Positions 15,363 through 22,377 of a stretch of 22,377 bases of DNA are shown here, one piece after another (position 1 is the first letter of the stretch; the number at the start of each line of letters is the position of its first letter). A model generated the notes under the pieces. It searched no databases, was not told where the DNA came from, and was given only the letters and a program-made list of their open reading frames with translations. A program made the translations under genes and the position numbers. The stretch spans positions 1-22,377 of the forward strand of contig JAIJJM010000006.1 of NCBI GenBank assembly GCA_022728415.1. The letters are read 5' to 3'. This DNA comes from Collinsella sp. GTDB lineage: Bacteria > Actinomycetota > Coriobacteriia > Coriobacteriales > Coriobacteriaceae.

Positions 15363-16940
15363 TTACAGTCCCAATGCCAGATACGCCAGCGGTAGCGTGG
15401 CCATCACGCCGATTACGTTTGCGGTGTCGGCGAGCCGCGTCATGGCGATCGAGCTGCGGTGTATGAGTTGCGTGTCGATGACGCACAGCAGCGCGCCGAT
15501 GGAGAACACCCCGATGATGACGGTGACCCATGACGGGTGGTACGCCGTGCATGCGGCACAGCTCAGACACACGCCCAGGCCCGCGAATATGACGGTCACC
15601 ATCATCTCCGACTGGGAGTAGATGCGACGTGCGTCCAGCAGCATGGATGCGAACAGGACCAGAGTCAGGGCGATGCCGGCGGGATTCGGACTGGAAACCG
15701 TGATCGGCACGCCGAACACGATCAGGGCTCCGGCCGCCGCGCGCAGATCGAACAGCAGCGTGGAACCGGTCTGGTATTGCTTGCGGACCTCATGAATGTC
15801 AATCGCCTTCGGCAGGGCGAAAATCTCCGATTCGCTCGTCGGACTGTCCACGGAAAGCCGCGCCACGGACAACGACAGCCACGGCAGCGCGTTCGCGGCG
15901 AGTCCGATCAGCGATATGGCGATCACCCACGATCGCGCCGACCATTGCGGGACGACGACGCCCACCACGCCCAACAGCAGCAGTACCGCGCCGATGATTA
16001 CGGGAATGACCGCATGCAGACGGCCGCGGGCCAACGACAGGGCACAGCAGCCACCGGATAACACCAGTCCGGCGCCGATGCCGATAGCAGGGAATCCGTA
16101 GAACGGCCCGCGCAGCAGCGCTCCCATGAGATGATAGCCGCACACCCCAGCGAACAGGCACGCGGCCAATGACAGCGACAATGCCTCCCGGTCAAGTCGT
16201 CGGGCGGACAGCACTGCACCTATGGCCAGCAGCGACACGGCGACCAGGCCGCAGATCACGGCGTTGACCACGGACGCCGGCGCCAGGGCGACGCATAGTG
16301 CGCCGACGCCCAGCAGCGCGCAACTGACGACCAGCGACGTCAATGTCGTGTTCTCGTTGGTCCACGGATGATGGGTGCGCGACACCGAATCGGCGACCGC
16401 CTCGACCACATCGTCATACACCCTATCCTGATCGTCAAGCGCGTTGACCTGCAGCCTGAGTTGGTCCCCGTCACGGACGGACTGCTCGGCGAGGGAGGAA
16501 GGGCTGCCGATGGGCGTCTCGTCCTCCCGCAGCAGCCGGTAGCCTCCGTACACGAGCGTGGGGTCGAGTACACCCAGTTTCTTCGCGATATCCGGAAGCA
16601 GTTCCGCGACGGGCAGCGACGACGGAAGGCTGAGTCTGGCGCTGCGTTTGCCGTATTCCACGGTGACGATGACGCGGGACCCTTCGTCGCCGGGCCCACT
16701 CGCCGCGTGCGCAGCCGTTGCCGGTGCCGGTCGCGCAATCGGCACCGGTGCGATGGGCGACGCCTGAATGCGATGCTTCGGCGGCATGGACGGCATGGCA
16801 GTGTTCGAGCGCCGACCGCCCGCGGATGCCGCGTCGGCTGATCCGGCCGTGTTGCCGGGGATGGGAACGGCTGGTGCCGGAACGGCGGCCTGCGGCACGG
16901 CTGGTGTGCGGGATGGTTGGGAACGACGGGATGACCCCAT
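15363..16940 (-). CDS. eccD: Type VII secretion integral membrane protein EccD
   Basis: The product has 525 residues. The start at 16940 is preferred over 16997 because AGAAGGGG lies seven bases upstream of it. Residues 1-87 are a Pro/Ala/Ser-rich disordered extension, longer than the usual EccD N-terminus. Residues 88-166 are the ubiquitin-like domain (RVIVTVEYG to DQLRLQVN). After a short linker come about eleven membrane segments: six between 200 and 359, a cytosolic loop at 360-399, then five to the end. EccD forms the membrane barrel of ESX secretion systems, and its ubiquitin-like domain contacts EccC. It is the first gene of the minus-strand eccD-eccB-mycP unit, transcribed from the 200-base gap shared with glmM. 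A second EccD-type protein without the ubiquitin-like domain is encoded at 5876-7090. Confidence 0.92.
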   Translation of the reverse strand: MGSSRRSQPSRTPAVPQAAVPAPAVPIPGNTAGSADAASAGGRRSNTAMPSMPPKHRIQASPIAPVPIARPAPATAAHAASGPGDEGSRVIVTVEYGKRSARLSLPSSLPVAELLPDIAKKLGVLDPTLVYGGYRLLREDETPIGSPSSLAEQSVRDGDQLRLQVNALDDQDRVYDDVVEAVADSVSRTHHPWTNENTTLTSLVVSCALLGVGALCVALAPASVVNAVICGLVAVSLLAIGAVLSARRLDREALSLSLAACLFAGVCGYHLMGALLRGPFYGFPAIGIGAGLVLSGGCCALSLARGRLHAVIPVIIGAVLLLLGVVGVVVPQWSARSWVIAISLIGLAANALPWLSLSVARLSVDSPTSESEIFALPKAIDIHEVRKQYQTGSTLLFDLRAAAGALIVFGVPITVSSPNPAGIALTLVLFASMLLDARRIYSQSEMMVTVIFAGLGVCLSCAACTAYHPSWVTVIIGVFSIGALLCVIDTQLIHRSSIAMTRLADTANVIGVMATLPLAYLALGL

Positions 16941-17103
16941 AGTGCGGCCCCTTCTCTCATTGGCAAATGACTCGCGAATCTGCTTGTATTCTCTCACATG
17001 CCTTTCTCCGAAACTGGCAATTGCGCGTGATTTGGGCAGTATTCATGGATATGGGTGCAATCACTCCGCCGGCCGGTTACGATGGTGCTCGGTATGTCGA
17101 AGA

Positions 17104-17119
17104 GACGGCGGAAGCCGTC
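17104..17119 (+). other. Hairpin in the glmM leader
   Basis: GACGGC-GGAA-GCCGTC forms a perfect 6-base-pair GC-rich stem with a GGAA (GNRA-type) tetraloop. It ends six bases before the AAAGGA ribosome binding site (17126-17131) and 21 bases before the glmM ATG. In RNA it would be stable and could influence translation or mRNA decay. No T-run follows, so it is unlikely to be a terminator. The rest of the 200-base gap between eccD and glmM (16941-17140) must hold two divergent promoters, but I find no convincing -35/-10 pair in it. Confidence 0.4.
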
Positions 17120-17140
17120 GAAGCAAAGGAATCGCAGATT

Positions 17141-18526
17141 ATGCCGAGATTGTTTGGAACCGATGGCGTTCGTGGATTGGCGAACAGGGATTTGACCGCG
17201 CGTCTGGCGCTTGATCTGGGGGATGCCGCCGTGCGCGTGCTGGGCAACAGTGCCGTCAGGGAAGGCCTGCCGGAGGGCCGCCGTCGTGCGCTGATCGGCC
17301 GTGATACGCGCGTGTCCGGTGATTTTCTGGCGTCCGCGCTGTGCGCCGGCATGTCTGCTGGCGGCTTCGACGTGATCGACGCGGGCATCATCCCCACGCC
17401 GGGCGTCGCGTTCCTGACCTCCGTGCTCAACGTCGAGATGGGCGCGGTGATCTCCGCGTCGCACAACCCCATGCCCGACAATGGCATCAAGTTCTTCGCG
17501 CGCGGCGGTTTCAAGCTGCCCGACAGCAAGGAGGACGACATCGAGGCCGTGCTCGGCCAGGACTGGGACCGTCCGACCGGCGCGGGCGTCGGCCGCGTCT
17601 CGCATGAGACGGTGACCGCCACGAACCTGTACATCGACCATCTGGTGTCGACCATCGCCCCGCTCAACCCGGACAAGACCCAGCCCAAGCCGTTGCGCGG
17701 CCTGAAGATCGTGGCGGACTGCGCGAACGGCGCCACATCGGTGGTCGCTCCGGAGGCGCTGCGCCGCGCCGGCGCGGAAGTGCTGGTCATCAACGCCTCC
17801 CCGGATGGATACAATATCAACAAGAACGCCGGTTCCACGCACCCCGAGCAGCTGCAGGCCATGGTCAAGGCCACCGACGCGGTGATGGGCGTCGCGTTCG
17901 ACGGCGATGCCGACCGATGCCTCGCCGTGGATGAGGACGGCAACATGGTCAACGGCGATCAGATCATGGGCATTCTGGCTCGCGCCAAGAAGGAGGCTGG
18001 CAAGCTCGCCGACAACACGCTCGTCGTCACCGTGATGAGCAACCTCGGACTCAAGCTCGCCCTCAAGGACATGGGCATCAAGACCGTGCAGACCGCGGTC
18101 GGCGACCGCTACGTGCTGGAGGAGATGCTCCGCGGCGGCTACACGCTCGGCGGCGAGCAGTCCGGCCACGTCATCAACCGCGAGTTCGCCACCACCGGCG
18201 ACGGCACCCTGACCGCGCTCACCCTGTGCAACGAGGTCGTCAAGTCCGGCAAGAGCCTCAAGCAGCTCGCCGCGGACTTCCCGCAGCTGCCGCAGCAGCT
18301 CGTCAATGTGCCGAACGTCGACAAGATGGCCGCCACCACCAACGCGGCGGTGCAGGCCGCCGTCGACAAGGAGTCGAAGCTGCTCGGCGACACCGGTCGC
18401 GTGCTGCTGCGTCCGTCCGGCACCGAACCGCTCGTACGCGTGATGGCCGAAGCCGCCACGCAGCAGCAGGCCGACGAGGTGTGCGACCGGCTCGCCAAAG
18501 TCGTGGCCGACGAGCTCGCGCTGTAG
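17141..18526 (+). CDS. glmM: Phosphoglucosamine mutase GlmM
   Basis: The product has 461 residues, with ATG at 17141 beginning MPRLFGTDGVRG, the standard GlmM start; the longer reading from 16967 only adds leader sequence. It converts glucosamine-6-phosphate to glucosamine-1-phosphate, supplying UDP-GlcNAc for peptidoglycan. The phosphoserine loop is ISASHNPMPDNGIKFF, with the catalytic Ser107. The metal loop is DGDADR in VAFDGDADRCLA. The substrate loop is GGEQSGH and the C-terminal phosphate-binding loop is RPSGTEPLVRVM. All four alpha-D-phosphohexomutase signatures are present and the length is normal. It is followed after 41 bases by def in the same direction, so the two are probably co-transcribed. 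It diverges from the type VII operon and marks the return to housekeeping chromosome. Confidence 0.97.
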   Translation: MPRLFGTDGVRGLANRDLTARLALDLGDAAVRVLGNSAVREGLPEGRRRALIGRDTRVSGDFLASALCAGMSAGGFDVIDAGIIPTPGVAFLTSVLNVEMGAVISASHNPMPDNGIKFFARGGFKLPDSKEDDIEAVLGQDWDRPTGAGVGRVSHETVTATNLYIDHLVSTIAPLNPDKTQPKPLRGLKIVADCANGATSVVAPEALRRAGAEVLVINASPDGYNINKNAGSTHPEQLQAMVKATDAVMGVAFDGDADRCLAVDEDGNMVNGDQIMGILARAKKEAGKLADNTLVVTVMSNLGLKLALKDMGIKTVQTAVGDRYVLEEMLRGGYTLGGEQSGHVINREFATTGDGTLTALTLCNEVVKSGKSLKQLAADFPQLPQQLVNVPNVDKMAATTNAAVQAAVDKESKLLGDTGRVLLRPSGTEPLVRVMAEAATQQQADEVCDRLAKVVADELAL

Positions 18527-18567
18527 AACGAATAACGGCAATACCGCAATACCAAGGAATCACTCGT

Positions 18568-19221
18568 ATGTTCGGAAAAAACACGAAAGTCGACCTCGAA
18601 CTCAATCGTGAGGTCGAGCAGCTCCTCAAAACCGGCGGCAAGGAGCGAATCCTGCCGATTGTGCAGGCCGGCGAACCGGTGCTGCGCCAGCAGACCGTGC
18701 AATACTCCGGCCAGCTGAGCAAGGGCACGCTGAACAAGCTCATCGACACGATGCACACGACGATGCTGGAAGCGCCGGGAGTCGGCCTGGCCGCCACACA
18801 GATCGGCCTGGGGCTCGCGCTCGCGGTGGTCGAGGACCACGTGCGCGACGACGAGGACGATCCGCGCGAAATCGCCGAATTCCCGTTCCACGTCATCATC
18901 AACCCCAGTTATGAGCCGATCGGCGACGCGACCCGCAGCTTCTACGAAGGCTGCCTGAGCTTCGACGGATATCAGGCCGTGCGTAGGCGCTGGCTCGACA
19001 TCACCGCACGCTGGACCGACGAGAACGGCAAGCAGCATGAGGAGCGTCTGCACGGTTGGCCGGCGCGCATTTTCCAGCATGAGACCGACCATCTGAGCGG
19101 CGAGCTGTACATCGACAAGGCCGAGATTCGCAGTCTGACCACCTACGAGAACCTTGAGGATTTCTGGTGCGACGACCCCGTGCCGACCGCTGCCGCCGAG
19201 GAACTCGGCTTCGAGCTGTAG
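18568..19221 (+). CDS. def: Peptide deformylase
   Basis: The product has 217 residues, starting MFGKNTK at 18568 with AAGGA about eleven bases upstream; an in-frame upstream opening inside glmM is rejected. Peptide deformylase removes the formyl group from the N-terminal Met of new proteins. All three family motifs are present: GVGLAATQIG (71-80), EGCLS (127-131) and HETDH (171-175). They supply the metal ligands Cys129, His171 and His175 and the catalytic Glu172. Relative to E. coli Def there is an N-terminal extension of about 25 residues and an acidic insertion near 91-103 (RDDEDDPRE). It follows glmM in the same direction and is convergent with the next gene; a stem-loop lies 55 bases downstream of its stop. 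Confidence 0.97.
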   Translation: MFGKNTKVDLELNREVEQLLKTGGKERILPIVQAGEPVLRQQTVQYSGQLSKGTLNKLIDTMHTTMLEAPGVGLAATQIGLGLALAVVEDHVRDDEDDPREIAEFPFHVIINPSYEPIGDATRSFYEGCLSFDGYQAVRRRWLDITARWTDENGKQHEERLHGWPARIFQHETDHLSGELYIDKAEIRSLTTYENLEDFWCDDPVPTAAAEELGFEL

Positions 19222-19275
19222 GCCGGGGCTGGGCCGACTCTGGTCGCGGCTGGTTACGGCTAACTGCTGTACAAC

Positions 19276-19323
19276 TCACGAGCCGATTGCACACGAACCG
19301 TATACGTGCTTTAGGCTCGGTGA
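19276..19323. terminator. Long stem-loop between convergent genes, possible bidirectional terminator
   Basis: TCACGAGCC (19276-19284) pairs with GGCTCGGTGA (19314-19323), giving nine base pairs with one bulged G. A GCAC/GTGC pairing inside the loop could extend it. It sits between the stop of def and the stop of the minus-strand gene, where a shared terminator is expected. There is no clear T-run on either side, so the call rests on symmetry and position. Confidence 0.4.
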
Positions 19324-19345
19324 TCCATCGCGGCGGACGAGCGCG

Positions 19346-20767
19346 TCACAATACCGCCGCGAGATCGGCGCGGGCGTCGGGGAAGGTGCGGCAGTAGCGT
19401 TCTGCCTCGGCACTCAGCCGCTCGTCGACGAGCAGCCGCTCGTAAATCGGATTGCGGGCGTAGCGTCCGGATCCGTCATCGTACGCCGTGACGATGCTCC
19501 GCACCTGCCCGGCCCAATCCCGGCCGCTGATCGCGCGCAGCTGGGCGATGGTGTGCAGGTCGGAGGGGTCGTACGCCTCGACGATGCGCTCGCGGTACAT
19601 CGCCCTGAGCTCGTCCCAACGTCCCAGCGCCTCGAATGCGGCTTCGCGCAGGGATTCCCACTCATACGCAACCAGATCCTCCGGGAACATCACCGTGTAC
19701 TGGTTCGGCCGGTCGCGCTCCACCATGTCGATGAAGCCGATGAGCTCATCCCAGCGCTCCGCCGCGATAAGGCGCGCCGCGTAGGCATCCGCCATGGCTT
19801 CCGATTCGTGGTGGCTCACCAAGAAGCGGTCGGCGTCGGCCGCATCACCGCTCACGCGCATCAGATCATGGCGCAGGAACATGATCGATTCCTCGAACTG
19901 CTGGTGCGCCGACAGCGCCACCGTGCGCTTGATGAGTTCCGAAGCGTCGGCCGTCGAGTCGGTCGCGGCCTCGGCGGCGATGATGCCATCGTCGTGTGCC
20001 GTTTCGCCGTCGCATCGCCCGTCCTCGTCGATTTTCGCCTCCTTGGCGAAACGATCCATCGTGTCAAGGGCGCTGTTCAGCGCATCATAGGCGAACATGC
20101 GCGTATCGTCCCATTGCGCGAACGACAGGCCGCACGACAGCAGCTCCACCATCTGCGTCGCGTTCAGCTGGAAATCCTCGTTGCAGGCCACCCGCGTGAT
20201 CAGTCGCAGCGCCTTCTCCCCGTCCTGCGGGTCGGCGTTGCGCGCCACGGAATCCATGTACACGCGCACGTTCTGGATGAGCTCCTTGAGATAGTCGAAG
20301 CCCTCGCCGTCCCGGTCCGCCGCGTTGCCCACGAATCGCGCGGTCATCTCGACCGCTTTCGCCAGATTCGTGGTGGCGTCGACCCAGCGCGTGCTCATCA
20401 GCGCGTTGCCGACCACGGCATCCACTCCCGACAACGCCTGCGAATCGATGCGGAACGTGGGCATGTCGTTGCGCGGCATGGACACGCCGTCCTCGGTGCG
20501 TTCGGCGGTCGGCACGGTGGATGAGATGGAGTCGAAGTACCATTGCATCGTCAACCCGATCACGTCGGCGACCTCGTTGGGAGCGGCGACGGGCACATTG
20601 TTGCGGTTGTCGTCGTCCTGGGCGGACGCGTCGGAGATCATATGGTTCCACAGGAATGTAGGGCCGTCGAAATCCGTTGATGCCAGCCAGCTGTCATTGA
20701 CGAAATCCGCGACGTCGTCGAGCTGTTGCCGCGGATCCACGCTGATCGAGGTGGTTGAGCCATCCAT
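19346..20767 (-). CDS. Unrecognised 473-residue helical protein
   Basis: The start at 20767 is supported by GGGAGG seven bases upstream. The product is acidic and almost entirely helical, with no signal peptide or membrane segment. The C-terminal half (about 270-473) consists of successive helix pairs with Ala/Leu/Trp/Tyr spacing, for example the runs around AAERWDELIGFIDMVERD and EALGRWDELRAMYRERI. This looks like a TPR-type helical repeat, as in scaffold or tetratricopeptide regulators. I see no catalytic motif. It converges on def and diverges from vsr, alone on its strand, so it is probably monocistronic. Likely cytosolic; the function is unknown. Confidence 0.8.
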   Translation of the reverse strand: MDGSTTSISVDPRQQLDDVADFVNDSWLASTDFDGPTFLWNHMISDASAQDDDNRNNVPVAAPNEVADVIGLTMQWYFDSISSTVPTAERTEDGVSMPRNDMPTFRIDSQALSGVDAVVGNALMSTRWVDATTNLAKAVEMTARFVGNAADRDGEGFDYLKELIQNVRVYMDSVARNADPQDGEKALRLITRVACNEDFQLNATQMVELLSCGLSFAQWDDTRMFAYDALNSALDTMDRFAKEAKIDEDGRCDGETAHDDGIIAAEAATDSTADASELIKRTVALSAHQQFEESIMFLRHDLMRVSGDAADADRFLVSHHESEAMADAYAARLIAAERWDELIGFIDMVERDRPNQYTVMFPEDLVAYEWESLREAAFEALGRWDELRAMYRERIVEAYDPSDLHTIAQLRAISGRDWAGQVRSIVTAYDDGSGRYARNPIYERLLVDERLSAEAERYCRTFPDARADLAAVL

Positions 20768-20813
20768 GATTCTGCCTCCCTGGTTCCGCTCCGTGGTTGC
20801 AAGCGTACGTGTA

Positions 20814-20829
20814 GTCTATCGCGATTGAC
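20814..20829. promoter_or_regulatory. Near-perfect 16-base palindrome between divergent genes, candidate operator
   Basis: GTC-T-ATCGCGAT-T-GAC is a 16-base palindrome with a single mismatched pair and a perfect 8-base core. It lies in the 87-base gap between the 473-residue gene (minus) and vsr (plus), 25 bases before the proposed vsr start. That placement suits a regulator controlling one or both genes. I find no strong -35/-10 pair around it. Confidence 0.4.
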
Positions 20830-20854
20830 GCTCCGACGTCGGCAATGGCGGATA

Positions 20855-21499
20855 ATGGAGACCGTGAGCGAACAAAGCGTAAACCATGACGAGCGGCGGC
20901 ATGCGGCGAAAGGCGCCGGCGATGAGATGACGGCTGCGGGGAAGGCCGAGGGAAAGGCCGCGAGGAAGACCGGTGGATCCGGCAAATCGGGCGCGAAGGC
21001 CAAGCCCGGCGAACGGTATGAGCGGGGCACGCGCAGCTACACGATGTCGCATATCCGCGGGAAGGACACCCGCATCGAAGTACTCGTGCGCCGGTACCTG
21101 TTCTCGCGGGGGCTTCGGTTCCGCAAAAACGACAGGCGCTATCCCGGCCATCCCGACGTGGTTCTGCCCAAATGGCATACGATCGTGTTCATCAACGGAT
21201 GCTTCTGGCATGCGCATCAGGGATGTTCCAAGTATTCCATTCCCAAATCCAACGTGGAATTCTGGACCGCGAAACTGACCCGCAACCATGACCGCGACAT
21301 CGCGCAGCACGCCGCGCTCGAATCCGCCGGATGGCATGTCATCGTCGTCTGGGAGTGCGAGCTCGCCAAGCCCGTGCGCGAGGCGCGTCTGGAACGGCTC
21401 TACACCGAGATCACCGCGCCTGGTTCCATGGCGTCCAATGAGCTTGCTGGCCTCGCCAATGCGGCCGGTTCCATCAATGCAGGCGGTTCCATCGTATAA
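20855..21499 (+). CDS. vsr: Very short patch repair endonuclease Vsr
   Basis: The product has 214 residues if started at ATG 20855; upstream TTG (20825) and downstream starts are possible because no strong ribosome binding site decides. The Vsr domain runs from about residue 58 to 185. It includes RSYTMSHIRGKDTRIE (Glu75), YPGHPD (catalytic Asp101), GCFWHAHQGC (115-124), FWTAKLTRNHDRD (136-148) and GWHVIVVWECEL (159-170). Cys116, His121, Cys124 and Cys167 fit the structural zinc site. Vsr nicks next to T:G mismatches that arise by deamination of 5-methylcytosine. Two oddities are a 55-residue Lys/Gly/Ala-rich N-terminal extension and a low-complexity Gly/Ser/Ala tail. No Dcm-type methyltransferase gene is in the window, so it is solitary here. 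The position of E. coli His64 is Asn114. Confidence 0.9.
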   Translation: METVSEQSVNHDERRHAAKGAGDEMTAAGKAEGKAARKTGGSGKSGAKAKPGERYERGTRSYTMSHIRGKDTRIEVLVRRYLFSRGLRFRKNDRRYPGHPDVVLPKWHTIVFINGCFWHAHQGCSKYSIPKSNVEFWTAKLTRNHDRDIAQHAALESAGWHVIVVWECELAKPVREARLERLYTEITAPGSMASNELAGLANAAGSINAGGSIV

Positions 21500-21530
21500 T
21501 TCCCCGATTACCGGCTCCACATCCGGCCAT

Positions 21531-21560
21531 AGTCCCGTGAACGCCCGGTGAAACGGGACT
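21531..21560 (+). terminator. Stem-loop terminator downstream of vsr
   Basis: AGTCCCGT (21531-21538) and ACGGGACT (21553-21560) form a perfect 8-base-pair stem with a 14-base loop, 32 bases after the vsr stop. Only two further Ts follow the stem, so the T-run is short, which is common in GC-rich actinobacteria. The -35 box of the next promoter begins right after it. Confidence 0.55.
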
Positions 21561-21589
21561 TTGCCGGGAGGGTGGTAGGCAATTACAAT
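21561..21589 (+). promoter_or_regulatory. Sigma70-type promoter of the aminotransferase gene
   Basis: TTGCCG (21561-21566) and TACAAT (21584-21589) are separated by exactly 17 bases. The -35 matches consensus at four of six positions and the -10 at five of six. It lies 36 bases upstream of the ATG at 21626 and abuts the vsr terminator. This is the best promoter match in the window. Confidence 0.6.
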
Positions 21590-21625
21590 CGGTGGCAGTA
21601 CCGAATGGACGGCAAAGGGTGATGC

Positions 21626-22377
21626 ATGATGAGCGAGACGAAACAGCCGACGATGTCACGACGCGCACGCGAGGCGCAGCCGTTCCGGGCAATGGTGTTC
21701 GGCGAGAGGGCCGACGAGATGATCGCCCGCAGCATCAGTGTCATCAAGCTGAGTCTGGGGGAGCCGGATTTCGGAGCGCCGCCCGCCGTGCGCGACGCGA
21801 TGCGAGAGCAATATGATGGCCGCGCGCTGCCGTACACCGCTGCGCTGGGCCTGCCCGAGCTGCGACGCGCCATCGCCGACTCCTACCATGAACGCCATCA
21901 TGTCGACATCGACCCCCGCCGCATCGTCATCACCGCAGGCGGGTCTGCCGCACTGTTGCTGGCCACCGCGCTCACTGTCGACCCCGGCGACGAGGTGATC
22001 GTCGCTGACCCGTCCTACCCGTGCAACCGCGAACTGATCCGCTCCTTCGAAGGCGTGGTGGTGGACGTGCCGACCAGCGCGGCCACCCGCTTCCATCTCA
22101 ACGCCGAACTGGTCGACCGCGCGTGGAGCGAGCGCACCAAGGCGGTGATGGTCACGTCGCCGTCCAACCCCACCGGCACGACCATCGACTTCGACGTGCT
22201 CAAAGGCGTGTGCGATCTGGCGCGATTCCGCGGCGCGTGGCGCATCATCGACGAGACATACCTCGACCTCGCCGACCGGGAGCCCGATGGCAGCGAGGTC
22301 AGGTCCGCGCTGCTCGCCGACCCGGACGCGATCATCTGCAACAGCTTCTCCAAGTTCTTCGGCATGACCGGCTGGCG
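21626..22377 (+). CDS. Class I/II PLP-dependent aminotransferase (3' end cut by window)
   Basis: The reading frame is open from ATG 21626 (a second ATG follows at once) to the right edge, giving 250 residues of an expected 380-400. AAAGGG lies six to seven bases upstream. Fold-type I aminotransferase signatures are clear: SLGEPDF (43-49), an AGGSAAL cofactor-phosphate loop (104-110), SPSNPTG (178-184), DETY (209-212) and the Schiff-base lysine motif NSFSKFFGMTGW with Lys243. The order and spacing match the aspartate/tyrosine/alanine aminotransferase group that converts an amino acid and a 2-oxoacid. Substrate specificity cannot be read from this part. It has its own promoter and is separate from vsr. 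Confidence 0.93.
   Translation, partial: MMSETKQPTMSRRAREAQPFRAMVFGERADEMIARSISVIKLSLGEPDFGAPPAVRDAMREQYDGRALPYTAALGLPELRRAIADSYHERHHVDIDPRRIVITAGGSAALLLATALTVDPGDEVIVADPSYPCNRELIRSFEGVVVDVPTSAATRFHLNAELVDRAWSERTKAVMVTSPSNPTGTTIDFDVLKGVCDLARFRGAWRIIDETYLDLADREPDGSEVRSALLADPDAIICNSFSKFFGMTGW

Noticed and set aside
16967..17140. Extended N-terminus for GlmM
   Set aside because: GlmM begins at MPRLFGTDGVRG in this family; the extra residues come from non-coding leader DNA containing the hairpin.
16994..18541. Long open frame (515 codons) on the minus strand opposite glmM
   Set aside because: The plus strand encodes an unmistakable GlmM with all signatures; the antisense frame is His/Arg/Gly-rich with no domain and is a by-product of GC-biased third positions.
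21495..21500. Perfect TATAAT overlapping the vsr stop codon as a promoter
   Set aside because: No acceptable -35 at 16-18 bases upstream, and a hairpin at 21531-21560 would interrupt the transcript; the promoter at 21561-21589 is better placed.

Overview
The window looks like chromosomal DNA of a high-GC Gram-positive actinobacterium, most probably a Bifidobacterium. The basis is the type VII secretion (ESX-like) gene set, the actinobacterial forms of glmM and def, Gly/Ala/Pro-rich linkers and overall codon use; the genus is an inference. I see no tRNA, rRNA, CRISPR array, IS element or phage gene.

Positions 77-5772 (+) hold a run of closely spaced genes upstream of the secretion machine. 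They are a large Gly/Ser-rich protein with Asp-rich calcium-type repeats (77-1798), a canonical WXG100 protein with a C-terminal YxxxD signal (1821-2114), a second protein with Asp-rich repeats (2131-3423), a 361-residue protein with an internal WxG helical hairpin (3411-4496), a charged coiled-coil protein (4519-4917) and an unrecognised 276-residue protein (4942-5772). By position and motifs these are candidate substrates and accessory proteins. Part of the 3411-4917 stretch is clearly AT-richer than the machine genes.

Positions 5876-12467 (+) are a tightly coupled three-gene unit: an EccD-like 11-TM protein without the ubiquitin-like domain, an RDD-FHA membrane protein, and a full-length three-ATPase EccC. 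Convergent to it, on the minus strand (16940 down to 12493), is eccD-eccB-mycP: full-length EccD with its ubiquitin-like domain, EccB, and a membrane-anchored mycosin protease. Together they give an ESX-type machine with EccB, EccC, two EccD-type subunits and MycP. No EccE or EccA is visible. An FHA domain is supplied by a protein coupled to EccC.

Positions 17141-19221 (+) carry housekeeping genes glmM (phosphoglucosamine mutase) and def (peptide deformylase), divergent from eccD. A convergent gene for an unrecognised 473-residue helical protein follows on the minus strand (19346-20767). Then come a solitary Vsr mismatch endonuclease (20855-21499), a terminator-like hairpin, a good sigma70-type promoter and a class I/II aminotransferase cut off by the right edge.

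The most interesting points are the paired EccD subunits, the stand-alone RDD-FHA partner of EccC, the unassigned substrate/accessory module, and several clear palindromes in intergenic DNA (5810-5826, 17104-17119, 20814-20829).
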